Numbered from the stretch's first letter, positions 8,348 to 16,606 are shown. The stretch is 58,460 nucleotides of DNA from RGIG3513 sp045658985 (GCA_045658985.1 JAZOWC010000036.1:1-58460), one strand, 5' to 3'. The notes: generated by a model from the letters alone, not told the origin. Numbers and translations are program-made.

Positions 8348-9186
8348 TGAGAGAGATCTGCGCATCCAAGATTACCGAAGTCGTACGCAGACTTTGCATC
8401 GAGGCAAACTGCTATCTGCCTCAGGACATCAAAGACCGCATCATCGCATGCCGCAAGGAAGAGAGCTGGGGCACAGCTCAGGAGATCCTTGACCGCATTA
8501 TTGAGAACTACGAGATCGCCGATACCGTTCCCCAGCCCATCTGTCAGGACACAGGCGTTGCCTGCGTATTCCTTGAGATCGGTCAGGAGGTTCACATCTG
8601 CGGCGACCTGCAGGAGGCCGTCAACGAAGGCGTCCGTCAGGGTTACACCGAGGGCTACCTCCGCAAGAGCGTTGTAGGTGATCCCCTCAACCGCGTCAAC
8701 ACCGGCGACAACACCCCCGCAATGCTCTATACCGAGCTTGTTCCCGGCGACGGTCTCAAGATCACCGTCGCCCCCAAGGGCTTCGGCAGTGAGAATATGA
8801 GCCAGATCAAGATGCTCCGTCCCTCCGACGGTGTCGAAGGCGTCAAGGCATTCGTCACCAAGGTCGTCGAAGAAGCAGGCCCCAACCCCTGTCCTCCCAT
8901 CGTTGTAGGCGTGGGCATCGGCGGCACATTTGACAAGGCTGCATATCTGGCCAAGAAGGCTCTGATGCGTTCTGCCGACGAGCGCAACGCAGACCCCTAC
9001 TACGCCGATCTGGAGCAGGAGCTGCTTGAGAAGATCAACGCCCTCGGCATCGGCCCTCAGGGCTTCGGCGGCAAGACCACCGCTCTCTGCGTCAATATTG
9101 AGAAGTTCCCCACCCACATCGCAGGTCTGCCCGTAGCAGTCAACATCAACTGCCACGTCACCCGCCACAAATCGGAGGTGCTCTAA
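8347..9186 (+). CDS. Class I fumarate hydratase-type alpha subunit (fumarase or mesaconase/tartrate dehydratase family)
   Basis: A 279-residue iron-sulfur lyase subunit. Three cysteines in family-conserved settings are C66 (PICQDTG), C182 (NPCPP) and C269 (NINCHV), the expected ligands of the catalytic [4Fe-4S] cluster. The two-gene alpha/beta form is usual in anaerobes. The family includes fumarase, L-tartrate dehydratase and clostridial mesaconase (2-methylmalate dehydratase). It is the fourth gene of the cit operon, with its start overlapping the citF stop, so it should act on the lyase's substrate or product: malate/fumarate if the lyase uses citrate, citramalate/mesaconate if it is a citramalate lyase. 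Oxygen lability is expected. Confidence 0.9.
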   Translation: MREICASKITEVVRRLCIEANCYLPQDIKDRIIACRKEESWGTAQEILDRIIENYEIADTVPQPICQDTGVACVFLEIGQEVHICGDLQEAVNEGVRQGYTEGYLRKSVVGDPLNRVNTGDNTPAMLYTELVPGDGLKITVAPKGFGSENMSQIKMLRPSDGVEGVKAFVTKVVEEAGPNPCPPIVVGVGIGGTFDKAAYLAKKALMRSADERNADPYYADLEQELLEKINALGIGPQGFGGKTTALCVNIEKFPTHIAGLPVAVNINCHVTRHKSEVL

Positions 9187-9187
9187 T

Positions 9188-9745
9188 ATGGCTATCAAGA
9201 TTACCGCTCCCCTCTCCCGCGAAGAAGCAAGAAAGCTCAAAAGCGGCGACAGCGTACTGATCTCCGGCGTCATCTACACCGCCCGCGACGCAGCTCACAA
9301 GCGTCTTTGCGAGCTGGCTGACAAGGGTCAGGAGCTGCCTCTGGATATCAAAGACTCCATCATCTACTACGTTGGCCCCACCCCCGCAAAAGAGGGTCAG
9401 GCCATCGGAAGCGCAGGCCCCACCACCTCCTACCGTATGGACGCTTACAGCCCCACACTCATCAGACTGGGTGTGACCGGTATGATCGGCAAGGGCAAGC
9501 GCGGCCCTGAGGTCATCGCCGCTATGAAAGAGCACGGCGCAGTTTACTTTGGCGCTATCGGCGGCTGCGGCGCACTGCTGAGCAAGTGCATCAAGAAGGC
9601 CGAAGTCATCGCATACGATGATCTGGGCGCAGAGGCCATCCGCCGTCTTGAGGTCGAGGATTTCCCCGTTGTCGTAGTTATCGACAGCGAGGGCAACAAC
9701 CTCTACGAAAAGGGCAAGGCAGATTACCTGAGCAGCATCAAGTAA
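9188..9745 (+). CDS. Class I fumarate hydratase-type beta subunit
   Basis: A 185-residue C-terminal-type subunit that pairs with the alpha subunit one base upstream. GKGKRGPEV, FGAIGGCGALL and the DFPVVVVIDSEGN segment match the swivelling beta domain of two-subunit fumarases and tartrate dehydratases. Length is normal. It is the last gene of the operon and is followed 11 bases later by a strong terminator. The same fumarase/mesaconase ambiguity applies as for the alpha subunit. Confidence 0.9.
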   Translation: MAIKITAPLSREEARKLKSGDSVLISGVIYTARDAAHKRLCELADKGQELPLDIKDSIIYYVGPTPAKEGQAIGSAGPTTSYRMDAYSPTLIRLGVTGMIGKGKRGPEVIAAMKEHGAVYFGAIGGCGALLSKCIKKAEVIAYDDLGAEAIRRLEVEDFPVVVVIDSEGNNLYEKGKADYLSSIK

Positions 9746-9756
9746 AATACGATACG

Positions 9757-9789
9757 AAAAACGGAGAGCGATATCGCTCTCCGTTTTTT
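9757..9789 (+). terminator. Intrinsic terminator of the first cit operon
   Basis: Perfect stem AACGGAGAGCGATATCGCTC... closed by its complement and followed by six T. Confidence 0.9.
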
Positions 9790-9817
9790 ATGTTATAATA
9801 CTATTAAGGTGATAAGA

Positions 9818-10333
9818 ATGAATGAGCATTATTCCAACCGCAAACATCCCAGACTGCCCAACTATGATTACAATACTTGCGGCGCGTATTTTGTGACTAT
9901 ATGCACACTGGGCCGAAAGTGTATTTTGTCGCAGATATCCAATCCAAACGATCCGATCCTTGTAGGGCGGGGGCTTGCTCCCGCCGCCGTAACCCTGTCC
10001 CGGATAGGGAATATTGTAAAGGATCAGCTTGCCCACTTGGAGGACAGATATTCCAATATCAAAATCGACGGATATGTGATAATGCCCAATCACATTCATA
10101 TTTTGCTTCGTATTGAGCAAGAAACGGCGGGAGCAAGCCCCCGCCCTACCCTGTCCGATGCAATTTGCTCATTCAAATCGTTGAGCACCCGATTGGCGGG
10201 ACGAGGGCAGATTTTTCAAGCATCCTTCTACGATCATGTCATTCGGGATATGAACGATTATTTGGCTGTATGGCAATATATCGACGAAAATCCCGTCAAA
10301 TGGAATTTCGATGAGTACTTTAATCAGCCCTAA
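9818..10333 (+). CDS. REP-associated tyrosine transposase (RAYT, Y1/IS200-like) carrying internal REPs
   Basis: A 171-residue HUH-superfamily transposase. The HUH motif is MPNHIHIL (H92, H94), and the C-terminal segment SFYDHVIRD...YIDENPVKW holds candidate nucleophile Y138. RAYTs cut and rejoin single-stranded GTAG-footed hairpins (REPs). I chose the ATG at 9818 with an AAGGTG site upstream, over a GTG at 9809. Two exact, inverted 24-nt copies of the local REP are embedded in frame at 9962-9985 and 10125-10148, encoding VGRGLAPAA (residues 49-57) and GASPRP (about 104-109). They replace normal family sequence without breaking the frame. The gene is single and has no IS ends, as is typical of domesticated RAYTs. 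Confidence 0.85.
   Translation: MNEHYSNRKHPRLPNYDYNTCGAYFVTICTLGRKCILSQISNPNDPILVGRGLAPAAVTLSRIGNIVKDQLAHLEDRYSNIKIDGYVIMPNHIHILLRIEQETAGASPRPTLSDAICSFKSLSTRLAGRGQIFQASFYDHVIRDMNDYLAVWQYIDENPVKWNFDEYFNQP
9962..10148. repeat. Inverted pair of REP hairpins inside the RAYT gene
   Basis: GTAGGGCGGGGGCTTG... at 9962-9985 and its exact reverse complement at 10125-10148 (24 of 24 bases). Each is itself an imperfect palindrome with the GTAG foot known for RAYT substrates. The exact sequence recurs intergenically at 55721-55744. Confidence 0.85.
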
Positions 10334-10381
10334 ACAGAGAGCACAGACACTCTTGCTCTCGCAGGAGATAATGCTGTTTTG

Positions 10382-10420
10382 GTAAAAAGGACGAAGAGTT
10401 CAACTCTTCGTCCTTTTTAT
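10382..10420. terminator. Bidirectional terminator between RAYT and spoIIP
   Basis: AAAAAGGACGAAGAGTT and its complement form a perfect stem bounded by A5 and T5, suited to both converging genes. Confidence 0.88.
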
Positions 10421-10458
10421 ATTGGCGATGATTTTTGTTCTCGCTGCTCCCCCACCGC

Positions 10459-11835
10459 TCACTCTCTTGCGCCGAGGAGATAATCTGCCAGAGTCGTGCC
10501 GAACAGATATGCCGAGTACATAGCCTCGCTGAGGGAATTGCCTGCAGTGCCCACCTCGATGAGCATACTGCCCGGGGTCATTCCGTGATTATAGTTGGAG
10601 TCGCGGACTATCATGGGGCGCATAAGTCCGGGATAGCGGTTTTCCATCATATGATGCAGACGCACCTGAGTGCCTACTGTTCCTTTCCAGTCAGAGTTGC
10701 TGCCCGTGCCCGCCGTAAACATCAGCTGAGCGCACTCCATGCCGTTGACGGTAGCCGAGGTTTTGGCATTTTTACTCTTGTAGGAGAAGGAGTCGCGGTG
10801 CATATCGATAACCACCTCAATGTCGGGGTACTGATCCAGTACCTTTTGGATATGCACAGCCATACGCTTATAGGCGTTGTTGTAGTTGGGATAATCTTCG
10901 ATAACGGTCAGGTGCATTGTGCCGATGCCGCGGCTGTTGAGGATATTGGTGACCACCTCGCCAACCTTGAGCATATTGCGCTGGTCGTTGAGGGTGCGGT
11001 AAACACCGCCCTGCTCCTTGTATTCCAGTCCGTCGTTGGGGGTATAGCCCTCGGTGGCATGGGTGTGGACAATGAGCACCCGCACCTTGCCGTCGGCTTT
11101 GACGTCGATGGACGAAGCCTGATTGATCAGCTTCTTGGCACTTGCTCCGGCGCCGTCCTCATCGGTGATCCTGACGCTGCCGTCGGAGTTCATGCCCTTT
11201 GCCGAATAGCTGCTGACGTCATAGACTTTGGGAGGATCTTTGACCGTGCCGGATGCTTTGATGGCGTCAGAAAGGAGCTTGCCGCTCTTGGTCTCAAGTC
11301 CCAGCGCGCGGTTGCACATAACTATGGCGTCACCTCTCGAAAGTTCCATGATCCCCGCAAAATCGCCGCCGGGCAGGCCGATGCTTTCGGCCATAGCGCA
11401 GGCGTCGCTCCACACAAAGTCAATGGGAGTGCTGTAGCCGAGGGCGCGGAGCAGGAAGGTCAAAAACTGCACGCCGGTAACGGGCTGACCGCCGCCAAAA
11501 GTTCCGTCACCCATACCGAGAGTCAGACCGGTGACCTGCGCGTAGCCAACGTAGGGCACCGCCCATTCGGGCACGTCGGGGAAGCTGCAAGGAAAATCGC
11601 AGGCATACGCCTCCTGCTCCTTGCCCAGCAGACGGATAAGCAGAGTGACCGCCTGCTCACGGGTGAGGATCTCGCCGAGGGCAAAGTCCACACTGCCGTC
11701 AGCCTGACCCACGCCCTTGAAAAGGCCAAGATCAAAGAGATTCTGTGCCGCCGCCTGCTGCAGGGCCGTCTCATATGCAAATACGGGTGTAAGCAGCAAT
11801 ATAAAAGCAATCAAAAATGCGATTATTTTCTTCAT
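10459..11835 (-). CDS. spoIIP: Stage II sporulation protein P-type peptidoglycan hydrolase with N-terminal SLH domains
   Basis: A 458-residue exported protein. The signal peptide is residues 1-20 (KKIIAFLIAFILLLTPVFA). Residues ~25-195 hold two to three S-layer-homology-like repeats (LTREQAVTLLIRLLG, FPDVPEWAVPYVGYAQ, MGDGTFGGGQPVTG). Residues ~250-458 are the SpoIIP amidase/endopeptidase domain: VLIVHTHATEGY (H257, H259, E262), VVIDMHRDS (H346) and SMLIEVGTAGNS. SpoIIP degrades septal peptidoglycan during engulfment together with SpoIID and SpoIIM. Classical SpoIIP has a transmembrane anchor and no SLH modules, so this architecture is unusual. I set the start at 11835 by the GGAGGG site and the signal peptide. 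Confidence 0.85.
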   Translation of the reverse strand: MKKIIAFLIAFILLLTPVFAYETALQQAAAQNLFDLGLFKGVGQADGSVDFALGEILTREQAVTLLIRLLGKEQEAYACDFPCSFPDVPEWAVPYVGYAQVTGLTLGMGDGTFGGGQPVTGVQFLTFLLRALGYSTPIDFVWSDACAMAESIGLPGGDFAGIMELSRGDAIVMCNRALGLETKSGKLLSDAIKASGTVKDPPKVYDVSSYSAKGMNSDGSVRITDEDGAGASAKKLINQASSIDVKADGKVRVLIVHTHATEGYTPNDGLEYKEQGGVYRTLNDQRNMLKVGEVVTNILNSRGIGTMHLTVIEDYPNYNNAYKRMAVHIQKVLDQYPDIEVVIDMHRDSFSYKSKNAKTSATVNGMECAQLMFTAGTGSNSDWKGTVGTQVRLHHMMENRYPGLMRPMIVRDSNYNHGMTPGSMLIEVGTAGNSLSEAMYSAYLFGTTLADYLLGARE

Positions 11836-12268
11836 CGGGAACCCTCCGAAACATAGAATACGATTAGATTTTAACGAACAATCAAGTGACGTGTCAACGA
11901 AAATCGACAAAAAGTAACAAAAGTGTAACAAAAATTAAGGCATAGTAAAATGGTGGAAGGTATCCCCACATGCATAAAAAAGGCTCCCCTGCAAGGTGAG
12001 CCTTACGAAGGACGAAGGATAGCGGGAGGGGGAACCCCTCCCCTACATTCTCTGATCGGGTAACATTGTAGGGGCGGCAGCTCTCTGCCGCCTTCAAGCC
12101 TTCCCCTATGCAGGGGAAGGTGGATTTTTGCCGTCAGGCAAAAAGACGGATGAGGTGGATTCTTTCCTTTAGCACCCCGCCCGATCTGCGGCGCTCCGTA
12201 GGGGCGATCATTGATCGCCCGCAATATTCGCGGAAAAACTCAATCTGCGGCATAAATGTAGGGCGGGG

Positions 12269-12345
12269 TAGCGAAGCGGCGCGAGCGTAATGAATAACAG
12301 TCCGGTGGACTGTTAGAACGCGAGCGTGACCGATCCGCAGCGAGA
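12269..12345 (+). repeat. 77-bp element, copy 1 (variant A), inside a REP loop
   Basis: Begins TAGCGAAGCGG and ends CCGCAGCGAGA, with apical stem AACAGTCC/GGACTGTT. The host REP reads GTAGGGCGGGG before it and ACTTGCTCCTGCC after it, so the element sits in the REP's loop. Confidence 0.85.
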
Positions 12346-12765
12346 ACTTGCTCCTGCCGCAAAAGGCACCCTCTGACGACGGGCGCAGCGCGTCAAAAAA
12401 AACAAGCCGGTGGCTTGTTTTTAGCCAAAGCGGGGAGCAATCTATGATTGCGACCGGTGGATTCGCTGCAGGCGAAGCGGAGGGTATAAAAGGAAAATTA
12501 TGAGGATATCCCCTCAGTCAGCCTACGCTGACAGCTCCCCTTAATATATAAGGGGAGCCTTACGGGGGGACGGAAGGATTTCGGGAGGGGTGACCCCTCC
12601 CCTACAGCGGTACTCGATCAAAGAATGTAGGGGAGGCGTTGCGCCTCCCGTAAAAGGCTCCCTCTGACGAGGGAGCTGTCGAGCCGCTTGCGGCGAGACT
12701 GAGGGAGAGAACTAAATATAGCCTTGATTATCTCTCCCTCAGTCAAAAATCACAGATTTTTGCCA

Positions 12766-12791
12766 GCTCCCTCCCAGAGGGAGCCTTTTTT
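12766..12791 (+). terminator. Hairpin with T-run in repeat DNA
   Basis: AGCTCCCTCCCAGAGGGAGC followed by CTTTTTT. It is repeat-derived but could terminate transcripts entering from the left. Confidence 0.5.
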
Positions 12792-12855
12792 CGGGGCGTC
12801 GGAAACCCCTCCCCTGCGACTTTCTTCGCAAAAGTATACACAATAATGAATATTG

Positions 12856-12884
12856 TTGCATTATGTCGGCTTTTGTGTTATAAT
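12856..12884 (+). promoter_or_regulatory. Promoter of the zinc-ribbon membrane protein gene
   Basis: TTGCAT, 17-base spacer and TATAAT, 27 bases before the ATG. Confidence 0.7.
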
Positions 12885-12911
12885 GTCGAAAAACGTAGGG
12901 AGGATTAGAGA

Positions 12912-13304
12912 ATGAGTTATTGCAAAAAATGCGGCACCGAATTAAATGACGATCAGATGTTCTGCGCATCCTGCGGAACGGCCTGCGCTGTGGAGAGCAA
13001 GGTCAGCAAATGGGACGGCGGCGTGCTGGAGTTCTTCTTCAACTACCTGTTTGCCGCTGTTATCTGTATGATTACCCTCGGCTTCGGTTTCCCCTGGGCG
13101 CTGGTGCATATAATCAAGTTTATGGTCAAGCATCTTGAGATCGACGGTCAGCGCTACACCTTTGACGGCACGGGCGCACAGCTTCTGGGCAACTGGATCA
13201 AGTGGTTCCTGCTGATGATAGTTACCCTCGGCATCTACTCCTTCTGGGTAGCTCCCAAAATGTTCAACTGGGTGGCAAGCCACCTGCACAAATCCGGCAA
13301 ATAA
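12912..13304 (+). CDS. Zinc-ribbon protein with DUF898-like membrane region
   Basis: A 130-residue protein. An N-terminal zinc ribbon (C4, C7, C18, C21) is followed by hydrophobic segments at about 43-65 and 98-115. Motifs such as HLEIDGQRYTFDGTG and LGIYSFW recall the YjgN/DUF898 membrane family, of which this is a short version. The function is unknown; the ribbon probably faces the cytoplasm. It is monocistronic, with its own promoter and a shared terminator downstream. Confidence 0.75.
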   Translation: MSYCKKCGTELNDDQMFCASCGTACAVESKVSKWDGGVLEFFFNYLFAAVICMITLGFGFPWALVHIIKFMVKHLEIDGQRYTFDGTGAQLLGNWIKWFLLMIVTLGIYSFWVAPKMFNWVASHLHKSGK

Positions 13305-13319
13305 TCCTGCCAAAAAGCA

Positions 13320-13368
13320 CAAGAGAGAGTACACGGGTGTCCAAAAATCCCGTTACTCTCTCTTTTTT
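13320..13368. terminator. Bidirectional terminator between the zinc-ribbon gene and araC-type gene
   Basis: The arms AAGAGAGAGTA and TACTCTCTCTT enclose a ~26-base loop that contains a weaker CGGG/CCCG pair, and are followed by T6. Confidence 0.75.
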
Positions 13369-13386
13369 CGTTGCTTTTGCGCGTTT

Positions 13387-14187
13387 TTACTTCTTTTTCA
13401 TATATTCGGTGGGGGTTTTGCCCGTGTGTTTTTTGAACACCTTGGAAAAATAAAATCTGTCCCCGAATCCGCACTTTGCCGCCACCTCGGCCACGCTTGT
13501 GCAGCCGTTTTTGATCAGCTGCTCGGCGTAGTCCAGCCGCAGATCGGTGACGTATTTGGTAAACCGCACGCCAACGCGCGAGCTGAACAGGTAGGACAGA
13601 TGTTTTTCGGTATAATAAAAAATATCGGCGACCTTGCTCAGCGACATATCGGGTGCGGTAAAATTACGGTCTATATAGTCCATGATTATGTCGAACTTGT
13701 CGGCGGGTTTGGCCGCGACGGGCTGAGACTCGCTCTGCACAAAGGACAGAGTGTACATCAGCACGCTTTCGGTGAGGGTGTTGGCGTTGGCGGGGCAGAT
13801 GCGGCGCACCGAATCCACCCACATATTCCGCACCTGCTCGGGGGTGTCAAACAGACAGTTTTCGCGGGTGATGCCCACGCTCTCAAGCAGCGAAAGAGCT
13901 CCCCTGCCGCAAAAACTGATATAAAAATAGCACAGATCATCGTCAAAATCTATCTCATAAGGCCGCCCGCCCTGCACAAAAACCGCCCGTCCGGGGACGA
14001 GGGAAAAGGCGCGGCCGTCACATTTAAGCACACCCGTGCCCTTGAACACCAGATATACCCGATGATAAAAATGTGAAAACGGCTGGCTTAAACGGCGCAC
14101 CCCCGTCTCGTAGACAAAATGGATAAACTCCAGCTCGCCCGGGTGATTTTTGGGCGGGATAAAATTGCAGACATCGTCAAGATACAT
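13387..14187 (-). CDS. AraC-family transcriptional regulator
   Basis: A 266-residue regulator. The N-terminal cupin-like sensor (about 30-110, with VFKGTGVLKCDGR and VFVQGGRPYEIDF) is followed by a C-terminal double helix-turn-helix of ~100 residues: SLSKVADIFYYTEKHLSYLF and then TSVAEVAAKCGFGDRFYFSK with the family end GKTPTEYMKKK. Such proteins usually sense a sugar or related small molecule. No adjacent transporter or catabolic operon is present; the nearest candidate target is the Gfo/Idh/MocA gene 1.1 kb upstream on the other strand. I used the ATG at 14187 with GAGG upstream. Confidence 0.9.
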   Translation of the reverse strand: MYLDDVCNFIPPKNHPGELEFIHFVYETGVRRLSQPFSHFYHRVYLVFKGTGVLKCDGRAFSLVPGRAVFVQGGRPYEIDFDDDLCYFYISFCGRGALSLLESVGITRENCLFDTPEQVRNMWVDSVRRICPANANTLTESVLMYTLSFVQSESQPVAAKPADKFDIIMDYIDRNFTAPDMSLSKVADIFYYTEKHLSYLFSSRVGVRFTKYVTDLRLDYAEQLIKNGCTSVAEVAAKCGFGDRFYFSKVFKKHTGKTPTEYMKKK

Positions 14188-14541
14188 GGTCTCACATCCT
14201 CGGCATAACGATAGCACAGCCTATGTCAAAAAGCAAGATAATACGGCAAATGTACATAGAAATACGGATTTTTTCTATTTTACTATAGAAGCGGGCGAGG
14301 TATAATAGAGCTAACAGCCCACGTAAAAGCCCCCTTGCCTAAAGTGCCGGGACTGCGATATCGGTGACCAGAGACTGCCGTGTGGGGGGGGGACACAGCC
14401 CTCTGCCTCCCGCACAGAATACGGTATGGGACTGACATCCATCCTCGGGCTATTGCATGCCCGGACTCACGCGTGACTTTTGGCATCAAGCATATTCTGC
14501 GTCACACCGTTGCTTTACCCATAGGGAGAGTCAATAACCCT

Positions 14542-14998
14542 CGTCCCTTTAGTATAAATTCACAGCGGCGGTTTGTCTTTGCACCCTTCGCCGCAGGCGC
14601 GTGCAAAGACCTGCATATATTCTGCGGCACAAAGCTATATCAACTATCCGTTCTGCCGCTTGGGGATTTATTGTATATGTGCGCTCTGCGTCAGTATGTA
14701 TGGGGCGCTTCGCAAAGCGCCGTTTATCTGCAAGGCCGAGTCATACACCGAGCCAGTTCTGGGTAAGCGACACAGGGGGTCCGGGGGTAGCGAAGCGGCG
14801 ACGCGGTGTTGAATGACAGTCCGGTGGACTGTCAGACCCGCGGCGTGACCGAGCCGCAGCGAGACCTTCGAGCATCTTCGACTTACTGAGTCCCCCGGTG
14901 GTTTTGGTGACTTTTTATATGCCCCACGAGACAGGTCTCGCGGGGACCCCGAACAATTCATTAGTTCCGCGGCACTCGCCGCGGGGACAGTCACGCGC
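14542..14998 (+). repeat. Long noncoding repeat, copy 1
   Basis: Shares most of its sequence with 26587-26966: CTTTAGTATAAAT at the start, GTCTTTGCACCCTTCGCCGC, CGCTTGGGGATTTATTG, CACCGAGCCAGTTCTGGG, then the GAGACAGGTCTC palindrome and a GCGGCACTCGCCGC hairpin. This copy contains the 77-bp element at 14788, which copy 2 lacks. Conserved positions fall in predicted stems, so a structured RNA or a defective mobile element are both possible. Confidence 0.7.
14788..14864 (+). repeat. 77-bp element, copy 2 (variant B stem)
   Basis: Same ends as copy 1, with the GCGG/CCGC middle stem. It lies between GGTCCGGGGG and the later GTCCCCC, again in the loop of a hairpin. The homologous locus at 26.8 kb has no element. 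Confidence 0.85.
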
Positions 14999-15284
14999 GG
15001 GGAGCGATGGGAGCGCCGCCGGTGGCGGATGCAGCGACCTGAGCGAGTGGCCGCAACTTGGCGATTGGCGAGTGAGCGTTGTGAACGATGACAGAGCCCT
15101 AGTTGCAACAGGATCCGGGGTCGCAACCACCCGGGGATAGATGGCAACACCAGACCACATTCTTGGCGGGATACAGGAGATAGATGGCAGCACCACACCG
15201 TATTCTTGGCGGGATGCAGGGGATTTTGCCATCGGTGTGCTTTCCGTAATACTTATGAACATAAAATAAAAGGAGACTTTTGCT

Positions 15285-16403
15285 ATGAAAACCATAAAAC
15301 TCGGTATGGTGGGCATCGGCCCCCGCGGCAGAATGCTGCTTGAGATGGTTCCGTCCTTTGAGGGCGTGGAGGTGGTGGCAGGCTGTGACATCCGCCCCCA
15401 CAACTGGTACGACAAGCAGTGGCGTGCAAGCATGGCTATGGCCGATATGTTCCCCAACGCGCATTTTTATGAGGATTATGACCGTATGCTTGAGCAGGAG
15501 GAGCTGGACGCGGTCATAGTTGAGACGGGCGCCGACATCCACGCCGAGTTCTGCATCAAGGCGCTGAACAAGAACGTCAACGTGCTCTCAGACATCCCTC
15601 TGGTTGCCAATCTCAAGGAGGCCGAGGACATCTGGCAGGCCTCCCTGCGCTCGAAGGCCTTCCTCTCTGTGGGCGCAAACCCCAACGAGAGCAGATTTTC
15701 GGTGCTGCTCAAGGAGTTTTATGACAAAGGTCTGCTGGGCAAGCCCTACTGTATGGAGGCCGAGTATATCCACTGGTTCGCACCCGGTTCAGCCGACCAA
15801 AAGGGCTGGAGCGAAAACGGCAACTGGCGCAAGCTGCTCATCCCCATCCGCTACTGCACCCATTCCCTCGGCCCCCTGATGCGTATCGTGCCCGAGGAAC
15901 TGCGCTACTGCAGCTGCTTCGGCACGGGCAAGCATTCCCCCGAATCCACCAAGGACGATATGATGTGCGCCCAGTTCCGCACCGAGTCGGGTGTTGTGGT
16001 GCGCCTGATGCGCAACGGCCGCTGCCGCGCAAAGATCGGCCATCACACCTACCGCGTGTTCGGCACCGAGGGTTATATGGAGCGCATGGAGCGGTTCGGC
16101 AAGCCTGTCATCCGCTACAACTCCATGCGCGAGCTGGACACCGAGCTTCACGAGATCGACGGACGCTGGATGCCCCCCGCATACGAGAAGAACCCCAAAG
16201 CCACCGGCCACGACGGTATGGATTATGCTATGCTGGATCATTTCTTTGAGGCCGTGCGCAATGGCGGCGAGGCCCCAATCTCGGTCAAAGAAGGCCTGAT
16301 AATGACCCTGCCCGGCATCTATGCCGAAGAATCGGCCAAGCGCGGCGGCAAAGTCCTGCGGATGCGCTACCCCTGGGACGAGGACTGGAAAATAGAGTGG
16401 TAA
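15285..16403 (+). CDS. Gfo/Idh/MocA-family oxidoreductase
   Basis: A 372-residue NAD(P)-dependent dehydrogenase family member. The N-terminal Rossmann motif GMVGIGPRGR starts at residue ~6, and a C-terminal substrate domain follows residue ~125. The family oxidises sugars, inositols or glycosides. Substrate cannot be assigned; the conserved Lys of EKP in classical members appears replaced around DIPLVANLKEA (about 106-116). AAGGAG precedes the ATG. It is monocistronic, with a strong terminator at 16.6 kb. No transporter is adjacent. Confidence 0.85.
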   Translation: MKTIKLGMVGIGPRGRMLLEMVPSFEGVEVVAGCDIRPHNWYDKQWRASMAMADMFPNAHFYEDYDRMLEQEELDAVIVETGADIHAEFCIKALNKNVNVLSDIPLVANLKEAEDIWQASLRSKAFLSVGANPNESRFSVLLKEFYDKGLLGKPYCMEAEYIHWFAPGSADQKGWSENGNWRKLLIPIRYCTHSLGPLMRIVPEELRYCSCFGTGKHSPESTKDDMMCAQFRTESGVVVRLMRNGRCRAKIGHHTYRVFGTEGYMERMERFGKPVIRYNSMRELDTELHEIDGRWMPPAYEKNPKATGHDGMDYAMLDHFFEAVRNGGEAPISVKEGLIMTLPGIYAEESAKRGGKVLRMRYPWDEDWKIEW

Positions 16404-16420
16404 AAAGCCGCGCGCCCATT

Positions 16421-16586
16421 AACTAAGTTTGCCCAAGCGGCAAGTGAAGTTTACTGCACCGGTGAAGTTATCCTGCGTATAGTGAAGTTTTGCCTATGGC
16501 AAAGTGGGCAAACTTAACTTCACTCGTGCACTTGCACGAACTTCACTGCAAAGCAACTTCACTTTCGCGCCGGCGAAAACTTCACC
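16421..16586. repeat. Hairpin array, linker family D (GTGAAGTT/AACTTCAC)
   Basis: Three left linkers GTGAAGTT and four right linkers AACTTCAC separate different palindromes: TTGCCTATGGCAA, TCGTGCACTTGCACGA, TGCAAAGCA and TTTCGCGCCGGCGAAA. AAGTTTGCCC at the left pairs with GGGCAAACTT near 16506. This is the only copy of this linker type in the window. Confidence 0.75.
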
Positions 16587-16606
16587 GTAATATCGGGAAA
16601 TATCAC

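Larger units (their letters stand above)
11932..12855. repeat. Repeat-filled intergenic region (REPs, one 77-bp element, ERIC-like hairpins)
   Basis: No gene is credible here. GTAG-footed REPs lie at 12022-12046 (inverted), 12068-12092, 12199-12223, about 12582-12606 (inverted) and 12627-12650. Around 12099-12160 is a longer hairpin repeat beginning CTTCCCCTATGCAGGGG and ending GACGGATGAGGTGG. A REP at 12257 is split by the 77-bp element. Around 12500-12570 and 12655-12792 are CTCCCTC...GAGGGAG hairpins with inner stems, the last with a T6 tail. Most of these units recur elsewhere in the window. Confidence 0.75.
14188..15284. other. Gene-free 1.1 kb with a two-copy long repeat
   Basis: Contains the long repeat described at 14542-14998, an outward copy of its right end at about 14443-14480, and a tandem pair of GGATAGATGGCA-N-CACC units ending TTCTTGGCGGGAT (15134-15225). 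A TATAAT at about 14301 gives a possible start for a non-coding transcript. Short reading frames here lack ribosome-binding sites and overlap repeats. Confidence 0.6.

Noticed and set aside
5831..8365. An 844-codon open frame antisense to citD-citE-citF
   Set aside because: It is a by-product of GC-rich codon use. The protein is low in complexity and has no recognisable domain, while the opposite strand has clear cit genes.
9818..10333. A complete IS200/IS605 insertion sequence
   Set aside because: There is no TnpB/IscB partner and there are no subterminal end hairpins flanking the gene. The sequence and the surrounding REPs fit a RAYT.
12269..12345. tRNA gene
   Set aside because: The 77-bp length and stem-loop form resemble a tRNA, but there is no TTCGA arm, no acceptor stem and no anticodon arm of seven, and the stems covary freely at positions fixed in tRNAs.
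14283..15200. Several 60-180 codon frames in the repeat region
   Set aside because: All overlap repeats shared with 26.6 kb in different frames, have no start signals and give arginine/proline-rich products.
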